Position numbers and translations under genes: made by a program | Notes under the pieces: model-generated | Databases searched by the model: none | What the model was told of the DNA's origin: nothing | What the model saw: only the letters and a program-made list of their open reading frames with translations | In this document: positions 54,851-64,000 of the stretch, in pieces | Position numbering within the stretch: position 1 is the stretch's first letter | Layout: every line of letters starts with the position of its first letter | Origin: Acaryochloris sp. IP29b_bin.148 | GTDB taxonomy: Bacteria; Cyanobacteriota; Cyanobacteriia; Thermosynechococcales; Thermosynechococcaceae | Direction: 5' to 3' | Length of the DNA stretch: 64,000 bases | Assembly: GCF_028285565.1 (NCBI RefSeq) | Contig: NZ_JANQOY010000028.1 | Span: 1 to 64,000, forward strand

Positions 54851-55714
54851 CTAAAGAGCGTAAACATGACCATTGATCAGCAACCGCGTGATCCCTTTAG
54901 CGACGAGCTGAGAGTAGGTTTTCTTGAGCACATTGCCATTGGGAACTTTCACAATTCTTTGATTGCGATGGGAAAAGCGGCGAGCAATACGATGGTTGTC
55001 AAAGATGGGTAAGGTCTTAGCATTGACGTCATCTTCAGGAATCGTTCCTAATTCCCCAAAGGCTTGCAGTGGACAGGTAATCAACTCTGCCGATCGGTCT
55101 ACCACCAAGTAGCATGTTTTGGGAAAGCTGACTTCGGAGAAGGGGCGCACTTGAATCAACGCTTCTGACTCTAAAGTCACCCCTAGTGGAGATTGCGGTT
55201 CTAAAGTCTCATCCTCTTCGCTCTCGTCAGCGTCATCCGCTTCAAAGTCATCCAAGTCTTCATCCTCGTCCACCTCATCTAAGGGAGGATCGTGCAGGTC
55301 ATGTTCGATATCAGCAATAATTTCTGCTAAATCTTCGTCTTCAGCCAGCTTGGGTAAGGGTACAGGCTGAGACTCTCCTTTGGCGTTAGTACCGTCGTTT
55401 ACCACCGTCCGATCACGCTTTTTGATGAGGGCAGGCCGAGGGGAAGCAACTGAGTCTGTCTTTTGGGGTACAGGATCAGGGGTTTGGATGGCGCTGGCGG
55501 ACCCTTTGCGCGTAGATTTAGGCGTTCGTTTTTCCTGCTTGGTAGCGAGTAGAGCATCATACTCTTGGTCAGGCAGCTGGTTTTTAAGAATCCGACGAAT
55601 CGTGGAACTGCTGACTGCAAAACGGTCCGCCAACTGGGCAATCGTCTCTTCAGACTCTCGAAAGAGTTGAGTAATGGTTTGTTTATCTGAATCTGAGAGC
55701 TTGCTACGCGTCAT
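54851..55714 (-). CDS. HTH-domain protein with long acidic linker
   Basis: From ATG at 55714 the protein has 287 residues. The first 45 contain a Trp-repressor/HTH_23-like helix-turn-helix (LSDSDKQTITQLFRESEETI to SSSTIRRILKN). A Lys/Ser/Pro-rich stretch follows, then a very acidic linker (around residues 130-180 with DEVDEDEDLDDFEADD), and a conserved C-terminal domain with TCYLVVDRSAELITCPL and GNVLKKTYSQLVAKGITRLLING. A cyanobacteria-type protein of unknown role. An upstream ATG at 55780 is possible. It is divergent from the Fur-family gene. Confidence 0.7.
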   Translation of the reverse strand: MTRSKLSDSDKQTITQLFRESEETIAQLADRFAVSSSTIRRILKNQLPDQEYDALLATKQEKRTPKSTRKGSASAIQTPDPVPQKTDSVASPRPALIKKRDRTVVNDGTNAKGESQPVPLPKLAEDEDLAEIIADIEHDLHDPPLDEVDEDEDLDDFEADDADESEEDETLEPQSPLGVTLESEALIQVRPFSEVSFPKTCYLVVDRSAELITCPLQAFGELGTIPEDDVNAKTLPIFDNHRIARRFSHRNQRIVKVPNGNVLKKTYSQLVAKGITRLLINGHVYAL

Positions 55715-56026
55715 AAAATTGGGTTGAGGAAGATGAAGGAAGAGATATCCCACAGGATCATCAGGATCGTGGAGAAGCATTTCCCTTCCATATCCTAGTA
55801 TGTTGTGGGCTGAACGTTGATCAGGCTGGTCAGCACTGAATTCATACTGCTGTTTGTATCCAACTTTTTCCTTAAGTTAACAGACTCAAGTCGAATTGGT
55901 TGGTCTATTCTAGGACTACGGCATTTCGGTATGGTCACTCTCAGCCCTTCTCGCCGTATTTGTCGGTAAAATTGAACCCTGTTGCCATTAATAGGCAATG
56001 GGATCGTCCTTGACGATACGCTTGCT
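55715..56026. other. divergent intergenic region between the HTH and Fur-family genes
   Basis: About 310 bp should carry promoters for both genes. No Fur or Zur box with clear symmetry could be identified by eye. No gene is supported in this gap. Confidence 0.4.
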
Positions 56027-56434
56027 ATGAAATCACAACTCACCCGCAGCCAAAATACGGTGCTTAAGCTTTTGAAGCAGTTGAATCGAGAGATTTCTGC
56101 CCAAGATCTTTATATTGAGCTGCGGAAAGCACAGTTGTCGCTTGGCCTCGCCACTGTTTATCGTGCCCTTGAGGCGCTGAAGTTGAATGGCGCCATTCAA
56201 GCACGTCTGTTAAGCAATGGTGAAACGCTATACTCAACGGCGCAGCAAGATAGACACCATATGACGTGCCTGCAATGTGGGGCCTCTATTCCCATTCAAG
56301 ATGAAGAATGTCCGGTGCATAAATTGGAAGATCAGCTCCGACAATCTGCGCAATTCGAAATTTTCTACCACACCTTAGAGTTCTTTGGTCTCTGTTCTCC
56401 GTGTCAGCTAGAGCAATCTCATTCCAAGCCATAG
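56027..56434 (+). CDS. Fur-family transcriptional regulator
   Basis: From ATG at 56027 the protein has 135 residues: the winged helix (LNREISAQDLYIELRK to LGLATVYRALEALK) and the zinc-site motifs HHMTCLQCG and CSPCQ. The dimer-type metal residues (HHhTC and FYHTLEFFGLC) fit a Zur/FurB or Fur-like regulator rather than an extreme outlier. The metal cannot be decided. A TTG 45 bases upstream is in frame but less likely. It may regulate the divergent HTH gene; this is inference. Confidence 0.88.
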   Translation: MKSQLTRSQNTVLKLLKQLNREISAQDLYIELRKAQLSLGLATVYRALEALKLNGAIQARLLSNGETLYSTAQQDRHHMTCLQCGASIPIQDEECPVHKLEDQLRQSAQFEIFYHTLEFFGLCSPCQLEQSHSKP

Positions 56435-56616
56435 CGCTGAGCATACACTCGACGTCCCTATATCGACCGTCATTATCGACCGTTATAGCTGCCAAAAATA
56501 ATTAAGATTGTTGTGGGTTTATGTAGGATTTGGTGTCATAGTGATATATAACTTCAACTTCCTTTATGCCTAGCCCGTAAAGGGATACTGCCGCCCATCT
56601 CGACAACTGCCCAGCT

Positions 56617-57009
56617 ATGGTGATTGATTTTCTACCCTTTCAGTTTCAGATTGAATCTCTACCGATTGCGGGAGGGAGTTTATGGGCAACGGGTTTATAT
56701 GTAGGCTTTTATCCGTTGAGTCAATGGATCACGGCGCAATGTTGTCGATGGCTCAATTACGCCGAGCGATCGCTTTATTTATCGGCAGAAGAATTTGAAC
56801 GAACCCGCTCGGCCCGAGAAGCGCAAAATCTCTTCTTTGCCTCTCTGCTTAGTATCGTGCCGTTTTTGCTGGTGGGGAGTCTTTGCTATTGTGCCAGTGT
56901 TTGGGGCTTTGGCGGTCGGAGTTGGGGCGTCAGTCTCGGTATGATTGCGTTGCTGGTGGGAGGGGTCTCTGAGCTAGGTCGCCGAGATAGCCAATCTCGA
57001 CATTATTAG
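56617..57009 (+). CDS. hypothetical membrane protein
   Basis: The 130-residue protein has hydrophobic stretches at about 17-38, 80-103 and 110-125, with a helical soluble part between (CRWLNYAERSLYLSAEEFERTRSAREAQ). No family recognised. It is tandem with the Fur-family gene but 180 bp downstream, and convergent with the LpxB-related gene. Confidence 0.55.
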   Translation: MVIDFLPFQFQIESLPIAGGSLWATGLYVGFYPLSQWITAQCCRWLNYAERSLYLSAEEFERTRSAREAQNLFFASLLSIVPFLLVGSLCYCASVWGFGGRSWGVSLGMIALLVGGVSELGRRDSQSRHY

Positions 57010-57027
57010 GTTGGTCCAGAGAAGGCT

Positions 57028-58317
57028 TTAGAGCGAGGCACTGGCGTTTTGTGGATCTGCAGCCAGGGTGTTCTCGATGAGTCTAGCCAAACGTGTAGCC
57101 GCACCTGTTTTACCCCGAACAGCTCTTAGGTCAGTTTGCATCTGTTGTAACGCTGTGGGGGCGTTGAGTAAATGCTGTAGGTGCTGTGCGATCGCATCAG
57201 GATACACCTGCCCCACATGCTCTGGTACAATCTCCTGACCTGCCCAAATATTGGGCCAAGCTTTGAGCCCTAGCCCTCGGCTTAAGATGCAGCGGTTGAC
57301 TAAAGCTGCCAACGGTGTCCCTACGAGCGGCAGCTGGGTGACTAACCCCCATCCCCCATCCCACACCCGTATAAACTCTAGCTGTTGTGTGGGGATAACG
57401 ACGAGCATCGGTATGGCTAAGGCGGTCAGTTCAGCCGTGTTAGCACCCACAGTGGTGACACAAACCTGACAGTGCCGGAAGAGATCATAGGCGGGACAGC
57501 AGGGCCACAACCAAACTGGGGTGCCGTTCGGCGTACATAGGTAGGCAAGACCCCGCTCAGACCTATTCAAAACGGCGGTGCTGCCTGCAAACTTGGAAAT
57601 TAGAGCGTTCTGAGTGGGGTCAGCGTATTGTTTGAGCGTCTCTATGGATACGCCTGGGGCAACCGGAATCACAAATTGGGTTTGGGGGCGATGGTGATGC
57701 AGCTGATCGGCAATGCCCAGGCAAAACGGGACTCCCACCCGTAATTTTGCGGGTTTAGATCCAGGTAATAGCCCGACAATTTCAGTGTTGGCATCCCAAC
57801 CGAACCCTTGCAAACATGCGATCGCATCGGTACTGGGTTGAATATCGGTCATTAAATGACCCACCACCGATACCTTAGAGCGATACCGACGCGGAACCCG
57901 TTGCAGCATGTGCGCCTGTGTAACCCCACAGGCGTCAATCCAAGGTAACCAGCGAGGCGTCCATTCGGCATAGGTGACAATGCGATAGCCCAATCGCTTG
58001 CCAATCGCCACGGCATAAAACTGATCGCCTCCCAAGAAAACCACTACCCCCTGTGGATGCCACTGCCATGGATTGGGCGTTTTGCCCCAGAGCAGAAAGG
58101 GAAAGAATTGCTGTGGTTCTAATACCCGATCAACCCCTGGAAAAGTGGCCGCAACTGCTGCCTCATGTCCACCCGCATGGGGGCAGGGAGAGAGCAAGAT
58201 CGAGACTCGACTAAACTGGCTGCGAGCCCTCAATGCTTGCAGAACAGGTCTGACCCAAGTGGAGAGTTCACCGGGGCCATTGCTGAGCAGGACCAAATCG
58301 GCCAAGACTTCAGTCAT
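57028..58317 (-). CDS. lipid-A-disaccharide synthase-related protein
   Basis: The 429-residue protein has a GT-B-like layout with LLSNGPGELSTWVRPV at the start, then GLLPGSKPAKLRVGVPFCL and VTTVGANTAELTALAIPMLVV. This matches the cyanobacterial/plant-type LpxB-related family. True LpxB makes lipid A disaccharide; the substrate of this relative is unknown. The start is well placed by the conserved LADLVLLSNG block. Its divergent neighbour is the NYN gene. Confidence 0.85.
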   Translation of the reverse strand: MTEVLADLVLLSNGPGELSTWVRPVLQALRARSQFSRVSILLSPCPHAGGHEAAVAATFPGVDRVLEPQQFFPFLLWGKTPNPWQWHPQGVVVFLGGDQFYAVAIGKRLGYRIVTYAEWTPRWLPWIDACGVTQAHMLQRVPRRYRSKVSVVGHLMTDIQPSTDAIACLQGFGWDANTEIVGLLPGSKPAKLRVGVPFCLGIADQLHHHRPQTQFVIPVAPGVSIETLKQYADPTQNALISKFAGSTAVLNRSERGLAYLCTPNGTPVWLWPCCPAYDLFRHCQVCVTTVGANTAELTALAIPMLVVIPTQQLEFIRVWDGGWGLVTQLPLVGTPLAALVNRCILSRGLGLKAWPNIWAGQEIVPEHVGQVYPDAIAQHLQHLLNAPTALQQMQTDLRAVRGKTGAATRLARLIENTLAADPQNASASL

Positions 58318-58396
58318 TAGATAAACTGCGGATGTGCAACAGAAGTGTCACAATAAAGAAATGATTAAGCAATATTAAAAAAAGTTACGAATCGGC

Positions 58397-58948
58397 ATGG
58401 AGACATCTTCTGAGCAACCGATCTTGTTAGTAGACGGTTACAACATCCTGGGGGTTTGGTCGCAACACCAGAATGGTTCTGCTCCGGCTGAGATCTTTGA
58501 ACATATCCAAGAATTAGAGACAGCCAGACTCCACCTCACGGATGCCCTTGCCAACTACAGTGCGTTTCAAGGATATCAGGCTCGGATTGTCTTTGATGCC
58601 CAGAATCGGCAAGAAAAAGGGATCTGTGAACCCTTTACGGAATCCCTAGATATCTATTACACCGACTATGGTCAAACAGCGGACACCTATATTGAGCTGT
58701 ACTGTGCCAAAGCACGACCTCGGAGGGCTCGGATTATTGTGGCAACGTCTGATCGAGCCCAACAGCTGACGGTGATGGGATATGGTGCAGAATGGATGTC
58801 GGCTCTGCAGCTCGTCAAGGAAATGGCGGCAACTACCACTAAAATTCGGTCGAAGCAAAATACAAAAAAACGTTCTCCCAGCCGCCTCCTGGCCCACTCG
58901 CTTGATCCTGAAGCCAAACGTAAATTAGAGCAGTTGCGCTGGAGTTAA
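58397..58948 (+). CDS. NYN-domain protein (YacP-like nuclease)
   Basis: The 183-residue protein starts PILLVDGYNILGVW, with the Asp-Gly-Tyr-Asn core of NYN/PIN-like nucleases. IVFDAQNRQEKG and DTYIELYCAKARPRRARIIVATSDRAQQ supply further Asp residues of the metal site. YacP-like proteins are ribonucleases (Rae1-type in Bacillus). The C-terminus is basic and helical. Probably cytoplasmic. Confidence 0.88.
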   Translation: METSSEQPILLVDGYNILGVWSQHQNGSAPAEIFEHIQELETARLHLTDALANYSAFQGYQARIVFDAQNRQEKGICEPFTESLDIYYTDYGQTADTYIELYCAKARPRRARIIVATSDRAQQLTVMGYGAEWMSALQLVKEMAATTTKIRSKQNTKKRSPSRLLAHSLDPEAKRKLEQLRWS

Positions 58949-59095
58949 AGCAGGTGAGTCTGTCTGAATCCTCAGCTAAAACTGGATTGTAAGGGGTTCG
59001 CCATGCCGTCTACACGTTCTAGACTTCCTAGTGCAACAAAATATGAATTTCCTGGCAAAGTGGTACAAGAGGAATAGGTCGCTACGGTTGTTCCT

Positions 59096-60388
59096 ATGAC
59101 CCACTATGGCATCATATCTGTGTCGGCCACCGGGCCACTGAACACTATGCTCCCCCTCGGCCAAGAGTTGCAGCGTCGTGGCCATCAAGTCACGCTCATT
59201 GCACTTCTGGATGCTCAACCTAAAGCCGAAGCCGCTGGCATTCCGCTACAAGCTGTTGGCCAAGTGGAGTTCCCAGTCGGAAGAATGAAGGCAGCTTTAT
59301 CACATTTAGGGAAGCTAAGCGGTCTAGCCGCTTTACGCTACACTATTGAACTCTTAAACCGAGAATCTGAGGTGTTTCTCAGGGATGGACCCGAAATTTC
59401 TCGTAAAATCGGAGTAGAAGCGCTGTTAGTCAATCAAGGTGCCCAAACAGGTGGTACCTTAGCCGATCATCTACATATTCCGTTTATTACGGTTTGCAGT
59501 GCTGTCGTCTTGAATCAAGACCCATCAATCCCTCCCTTTAACACCCAATGGCCCTATAGCCTGGCGTGGAGTGCGCAACTCCGTAATCGCTTTGGCTATT
59601 GGCTCTTGTCCCGTGCGGCAACATCTATCCGCAACACCATCCAACACTATCGCCAACAATGGCAACTCCCTGCTTATCGCCAATCGAATGATAATTACTC
59701 TGGCCTTGCTCAAATCAGCCAAGCGCCCGCTGATTTTGAATTCCCTCGTCGGACCCTCCCCCCTTGGTTTCACTTCACTGGACCCTTCCATACCACTAAT
59801 AGTCGAGAGCCGATTCCCTTCCCCTGGGAGCGACTAGAGGCTGAGAAACCCATAATTTACGCTTCCATGGGAACTCTGCAAAATCAGCTCCTCTGGGTTT
59901 TCGAGCAAATTGCGGAAGCATGCTCCAGTTTGGATGCACAGTTAGTCATTTCTCTCGGCGGTTCGACCCAGCCAGAGGATCTCCCTCAGCTCGCTGGCGA
60001 ACCAATTGTGGTTGGATATGCCCCCCAACTTGATATTCTTCAGCGGGCAACAATCATGATTACCCATGCGGGTATGAATACCACTATGGAATGCTTGATG
60101 CATGGGGTACCCATGCTTGCGATCCCAGTCGCAAATGATCAGCCGGGGGTTTCCTCTCGGATTGTTTGGAGTGGAGTGGGAGAGCGAATTTCATTGCGCA
60201 GTCTCACGGTGGAAAAGTTACGGGTAAAAATTCAGTCTGTCTTAACCCAGCCATCCTATAAGGAGGTAGCGCTTCGACTTAAGGCGGCGTGCCGAAGTGG
60301 GGGTGGCGTCAACAAAGCGGCTGACATTATTGAGACAGCGATTACCACCGGTCAGCCTGTCTTAGCTCAGGCCAATCCTGATGTTTAG
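59096..60388 (+). CDS. UDP-glycosyltransferase (GT1, MGT-like)
   Basis: The 430-residue GT-B protein has IISVSATGPLNTMLPLGQEL at the N-terminus and the UGT donor signature QLDILQRATIMITHAGMNTTMECLMHGVPMLAIP near residue 310-345. It resembles enzymes that glycosylate small lipophilic molecules, such as zeaxanthin glucosyltransferase, so a carotenoid or other lipid acceptor is possible. Start ATG. Its own promoter region of about 150 bp lies upstream. Confidence 0.82.
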   Translation: MTHYGIISVSATGPLNTMLPLGQELQRRGHQVTLIALLDAQPKAEAAGIPLQAVGQVEFPVGRMKAALSHLGKLSGLAALRYTIELLNRESEVFLRDGPEISRKIGVEALLVNQGAQTGGTLADHLHIPFITVCSAVVLNQDPSIPPFNTQWPYSLAWSAQLRNRFGYWLLSRAATSIRNTIQHYRQQWQLPAYRQSNDNYSGLAQISQAPADFEFPRRTLPPWFHFTGPFHTTNSREPIPFPWERLEAEKPIIYASMGTLQNQLLWVFEQIAEACSSLDAQLVISLGGSTQPEDLPQLAGEPIVVGYAPQLDILQRATIMITHAGMNTTMECLMHGVPMLAIPVANDQPGVSSRIVWSGVGERISLRSLTVEKLRVKIQSVLTQPSYKEVALRLKAACRSGGGVNKAADIIETAITTGQPVLAQANPDV

Positions 60389-60483
60389 GGAAAGGGAGAT
60401 CAGTCGCTTGGATTGATGGCTGGGTTAACGATGAACAGTGGTGGCAACACCACTGATGCCAGTCTCTCTAGTCAATGATTTAG

Positions 60484-63400
60484 TCACTCAACCCGTTTAT
60501 TGGGCGTGAGCTGCAAGTACAGCCCAGGTACGACGAGTAAGGCAATTAACGTGGCAGCGATTAGGCCGAAAATTATGGCCATACACAGCGGGAACCATTC
60601 TGCTTCACTAAAGGCCAAGGGGAGAAGCCCAATCACCGTGGTAATAGAAGTGGTCAAAATGGGGCGGAGGCGATCGCTCGCGCCTAAGGCAGCAGCTTGA
60701 CGGACGCCTAAGCCTTGCTTACGCCGCTCATTCATGGTTTCCACCATCACAATTGCATCATTGACCACAATTCCCGTTAATGAAATCACACCAATGGCAG
60801 CAGGAAAGGAAAAGGGCAAATTCAGTAAATAAAAGCCAATCAAGGTTCCCGTTAAAGCAAACGGAATCGTAAGGATAATAATCAGAGGCTGAGTATAGGA
60901 CCCAAACTGCAGCACCAGCACGGCAAAGACGAGGAAAATGGCCACCACTAACATCTGTCCTGCTGAGCCAAAGGTCTCTCCGCTGGTCTCGGCATCGCCG
61001 CCATATCGATATTCATAGTCCTGGGGCCAAGTTTTTTGCATCTCCTGAAGTTTGGGCGTTAGCTTGGCCAAAATATCGGCATCATATACTCCAATTCCCG
61101 GTACGTTTTTGGCTAAAACGGTGACGGTACGCTGACTCTTGCTGTGGGTGATTGACAGGGGGACTGCTCCAGGGGCCGGTTCTAACACTGCTTCAGCAGG
61201 GATGCTTTTGCCCTGAGCGGTAACAAACCGAATCGTTTGAAATTCATCTTGACGGGAGGGACCCCCGACTTCTCCCTGGCGGGAGGGCCAGAGGGTACTG
61301 AGACGGATTTCTAGATCTTCTTCTCCGCTGCCAATGGGGAAGTCACCAATGTCGTTGTCAATCATCAAATAGCGCCCTTGAGCCGCCAGTTCACTCTGGC
61401 TGAGGCTATAGAAATCGAGGGCTTCTCGTTTCGGAATCAGCTTGTAGTCCTCTCGCAAATTGCCTAAGTCATCCCGGACATCCATGGTGCCCGGAATTTC
61501 CCGCAGGACCTGCTGGACTTGGACCGAGATTTCCCGCAGAACCTGCATATCTTCGCCACTAATCGCCACTTGAATCGGATCTTCACCGCCCCCGGCTCGC
61601 TCATACTGAATTGCCAGGGTGGAGCCAGGATAGTTGCGGAGGATTTCGGTTTGGAGTTGCGATCTCAACTCTCGTGCATATTCAAAGGACTGCCGTTGTC
61701 GTTGATCGGACTCCACAAAGATGACCGAGAAACCGACAAAGTAGTCTGAATTAGTAGGCTTCAGCTCCCCAGAAGAGACTAAGCTACTGCGTTTGCCCAC
61801 CAATTTGACCACGCTCTTGAATACGGGCTGTCCATCTGGATCGCGATAGGCCAGTAACGTCTCACCCATCTGATCGGCGACGGTTTGGGTACTTTCCAGT
61901 GTGGTACTCGGGGCCAACTCCACATTGATACTGAGTTTAGAACCGTCATTTTGGGGAAATAGGTTCGACGGTAACGCGGTAAATAGGACACAGGCAAATA
62001 TAAATAACCCTATTGCGCCGAGAGACCAGAGCCGAGCCACCGTCTTATTAGGGACCGTCATTTTCAAGCTCCAATTTGAGAAGCGAGCTGAGGCCACTTC
62101 AGTCAACCGATCCACAAAGGTTTTATTTGAGCCGCCTTTAACATTCCCTAGCAGAAATTTAGACAGAGGAATGACGACCAGCAGAGACAGGAAATAGCTG
62201 ATCACCAAGCAGGTAATGGCACTAATCGGAATCAGGCGAATAAATTTGCCCATCGTACCGGAAATAGCCATAAGGGGGGCTAAAGCCAAGATTGTAGTGA
62301 GTTGTCCAGCAAAGGCAGGTCCGGCATAGGCTTTAACCGTCCGTAGGGCGGATTCTGCAAATCCTAAACCCTCGACAAAAATACCATCATGCATGCCCTC
62401 CAACATCAGGATAAAAACGTCCACCAGCAGCCCCAGGGCCAGGATCATGCCGATCAAGACCATAGAGTTGAGGGTTTGCCCCCCCAACCACAGGAAGAAA
62501 ATCGCCGCAATAAAGGTAAGGGGAATGGCCAATCCGGCAATCAGGGCTTCACGCCAGGTCAAGGCCACCAGCAGAATGATAAAAACGAAAAAGGAAGCCT
62601 GACCAACATTACTCAACAAGTTGGCAAGCTCATCATTGATGGTGATCGCATCGTTGTTGAGGATCCGATACTCCATGCCCGCAGGCCAAATTCTGGGATT
62701 TTGGCTGGCTTCCTCTAAGGTTTGGAGGGCGTCGGTAATCACTTGAATCGTGTCGCTACCCGCCACCTTGACAATATCTAAGGTGATCGTGGATTGAAAG
62801 GGCTGATTTTCCCAACTCAGAAAAGCTCGGTTGGTTTCCCGCTCTAAATCCCGCCGCACATCTGCTACTTCTTCCAAGCGGACGATCCGGTTATCGGTGA
62901 GTCGAGCCACGGGGAGGGATTTTAAATCCTCAAGACTACGAAATCGACCAAACAGTCGTACCTGAGCGCCAATCGCATCATCGCGAACCCGGTCCCAGGA
63001 GGCATCTTGGTTACCCCCTTGAATCGCATTTCTGACTTGCGTGGAGGAAATCCCTAAACTGGTAAGCCGACTGGGAATCATCTGCACATGGATGACTTCA
63101 TCCCGGTTGCCCGATAAGTTGACTTCGCGCAGATTTTTAACCGACTCTAAGATATCTTTGAGATCTTCGGCAGTTTGACTGAGGGTGGCAATATCTAAGT
63201 TAGGACCAAACAACCCCACCGTCAAAATGGGCGCATCTTGTTGAGAGACTTGCACAAAATCGGGTTGTTCACGCCCTTCCGATTCTGCGGGCAGTTCCGG
63301 TTCGGCATCATCGACTTTACCCCGCAGTTCTTGAATCGACGAAGCTACAGGGGCTTCCGCTCGAAACTCCACATCAATGATCGAATAGGAATTGAAGGTG

Positions 63401-63732
63401 GCACTTCTCACATCCTTCAGCCCTTGCAGGGACTTAATTTCCTTTTCCAGTTTGTCGGTAACGCGGTTTTCAATCGTTTCAGCATCGGTACCTGGCCAGG
63501 TCGTGGTGATATTGGCTCGGGCAATTTTGATGTCAGGGTCGGATTCTTTGACCATGGAGACATAGCCCATCAGGCCACCCATCACAAACAGAAAACACAG
63601 CAAAATCCCAAAGACTTGGCGAGTGAAGAAAAACCGGGCGAAGGGAGAGGCTTGCTCTAACTCAGACGTTCCATGAGCCTGGTCATCAGGCGTTTCTAAG
63701 GTAGGGTTAGTCTGACGATCCTCAGTTTGCAT
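60484..63732 (-). CDS. RND efflux transporter permease (HAE1/AcrB type)
   Basis: The 1082-residue protein has the RND layout: twelve membrane segments in two halves, large periplasmic loops after helices 1 and 7, and the LSLTGIVVNDAIVMVETMNERRKQGLG block. SDPDIKIARANITTTWPGT after helix 1 is typical of a HAE1-like branch. It probably pumps small hydrophobic molecules with the adaptor upstream (minus order). The first 30 residues are polar. Length is normal for the family. Confidence 0.93.
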   Translation of the reverse strand: MQTEDRQTNPTLETPDDQAHGTSELEQASPFARFFFTRQVFGILLCFLFVMGGLMGYVSMVKESDPDIKIARANITTTWPGTDAETIENRVTDKLEKEIKSLQGLKDVRSATFNSYSIIDVEFRAEAPVASSIQELRGKVDDAEPELPAESEGREQPDFVQVSQQDAPILTVGLFGPNLDIATLSQTAEDLKDILESVKNLREVNLSGNRDEVIHVQMIPSRLTSLGISSTQVRNAIQGGNQDASWDRVRDDAIGAQVRLFGRFRSLEDLKSLPVARLTDNRIVRLEEVADVRRDLERETNRAFLSWENQPFQSTITLDIVKVAGSDTIQVITDALQTLEEASQNPRIWPAGMEYRILNNDAITINDELANLLSNVGQASFFVFIILLVALTWREALIAGLAIPLTFIAAIFFLWLGGQTLNSMVLIGMILALGLLVDVFILMLEGMHDGIFVEGLGFAESALRTVKAYAGPAFAGQLTTILALAPLMAISGTMGKFIRLIPISAITCLVISYFLSLLVVIPLSKFLLGNVKGGSNKTFVDRLTEVASARFSNWSLKMTVPNKTVARLWSLGAIGLFIFACVLFTALPSNLFPQNDGSKLSINVELAPSTTLESTQTVADQMGETLLAYRDPDGQPVFKSVVKLVGKRSSLVSSGELKPTNSDYFVGFSVIFVESDQRQRQSFEYARELRSQLQTEILRNYPGSTLAIQYERAGGGEDPIQVAISGEDMQVLREISVQVQQVLREIPGTMDVRDDLGNLREDYKLIPKREALDFYSLSQSELAAQGRYLMIDNDIGDFPIGSGEEDLEIRLSTLWPSRQGEVGGPSRQDEFQTIRFVTAQGKSIPAEAVLEPAPGAVPLSITHSKSQRTVTVLAKNVPGIGVYDADILAKLTPKLQEMQKTWPQDYEYRYGGDAETSGETFGSAGQMLVVAIFLVFAVLVLQFGSYTQPLIIILTIPFALTGTLIGFYLLNLPFSFPAAIGVISLTGIVVNDAIVMVETMNERRKQGLGVRQAAALGASDRLRPILTTSITTVIGLLPLAFSEAEWFPLCMAIIFGLIAATLIALLVVPGLYLQLTPNKRVE

Positions 63733-63777
63733 AGGGCCTATCCTTGCGCTGTGCTATATTCAATCCGGCGAAGCTGC

Positions 63778-64000
63778 CTAGCTTTGACCCGCGACATCGA
63801 CCACATCAACGGGTGAATCATTCACCAGTCGATTGCTGCCTTCGGTAACCACCAGTTCACCGGGTTTCAACCCCCGAGCAATCGAAATTCGATCTAATCC
63901 TTCAATATCTAAGACCACGGGGCGCTGCTCCACCCGTCCCGTCTCTTCATTGACCACAAACACATAGGATTTGCGATCGCGGGTAATCACTGCCCCAAAG
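63778..64000 (-). CDS. RND efflux periplasmic adaptor, C-terminal part (runs off window)
   Basis: Only the last 73 or so codons are inside. GAVITRDRKSYVFVVNEETGRVEQRPVV and LKPGELVVTEGSNRLVNDSPV are the beta-barrel and membrane-proximal end of an RND membrane-fusion protein. Its stop lies 45 bp before the permease start, so they form an operon. The N-terminal part is outside the window on the right. Confidence 0.88.
   Translation of the reverse strand, partial: FGAVITRDRKSYVFVVNEETGRVEQRPVVLDIEGLDRISIARGLKPGELVVTEGSNRLVNDSPVDVVDVAGQS

Overview
The window is cyanobacterial chromosome. The evidence is a tRNA-Leu(UAA) gene split by a group I intron, many copies of the HIP1 octamer GCGATCGC, a Tic20-like protein, an AcnB-type aconitase and the cyanobacterial lipid-A-disaccharide-synthase-related protein. 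A large-genome unicellular cyanobacterium of the Acaryochloris type would fit, but the genus is a low-confidence guess.

Layout. (1) 0-5.8 kb is core sequence: intron-bearing tRNA-Leu, a Tic20-like protein, an EAL phosphodiesterase, ribosomal protein S6 (rpsF), tRNA-Ser(CGA), and a cupin-comEC pair on the minus strand. (2) 5.8-19.7 kb is an AT-rich accessory block. It starts with a decayed IS66-type transposase and continues into a plus-strand exopolysaccharide locus: glycosyltransferase, chain-length protein (Wzz-like), flippase (Wzx-like), sulfotransferase, polymerase/ligase (Wzy-like), membrane-anchored glycoside-hydrolase-like protein, second sulfotransferase and second glycosyltransferase. 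A HAD-UbiA-like fusion follows on the other strand. I see no HIP1 site from about 4.64 to 20.80 kb, which fits acquisition from elsewhere. The likely product is a sulfated, Wzx/Wzy-made polysaccharide. (3) 20.4-31.9 kb returns to housekeeping and small conserved genes: CPBP protease, HU protein, CobD-like decarboxylase, a degenerate flavoprotein-like protein, glutathionyl-hydroquinone reductase, holin-like protein, Uma2 protein and homoserine dehydrogenase.

(4) 31.95-34.19 kb is a DUF4291-type gene destroyed by an IS605-type element. The element carries intact tnpA and tnpB in divergent orientation; the middle of the host gene is missing. An isolated glycosyltransferase follows. (5) 35.7-40.5 kb holds acnB, two hypothetical genes and a gluconokinase. 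(6) 40.5-49.1 kb is a type I secretion locus on the minus strand: HlyD-like adaptor, an ABC exporter with an N-terminal cyclic-nucleotide-binding-like domain and a C39-like domain lacking its catalytic residues, a parvulin-like protein without signal peptide, and a 797-residue repeat protein with an RTX-like C-terminus that is probably the cargo.

(7) 49.8-64 kb holds core and peripheral genes: alpha/beta hydrolase, IscA-type Fe-S protein, TPR protein, SpoIIM-like membrane protein, sugar-nucleotide pyrophosphorylase, an HTH protein divergent from a Fur-family regulator, LpxB-related protein, NYN nuclease, UDP-glycosyltransferase, and an RND efflux pump whose adaptor gene runs off the right edge. 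The two most coherent accessory systems are the sulfated-polysaccharide island and the type I secretion locus. All functional calls come from reading the sequence; no database search was run.
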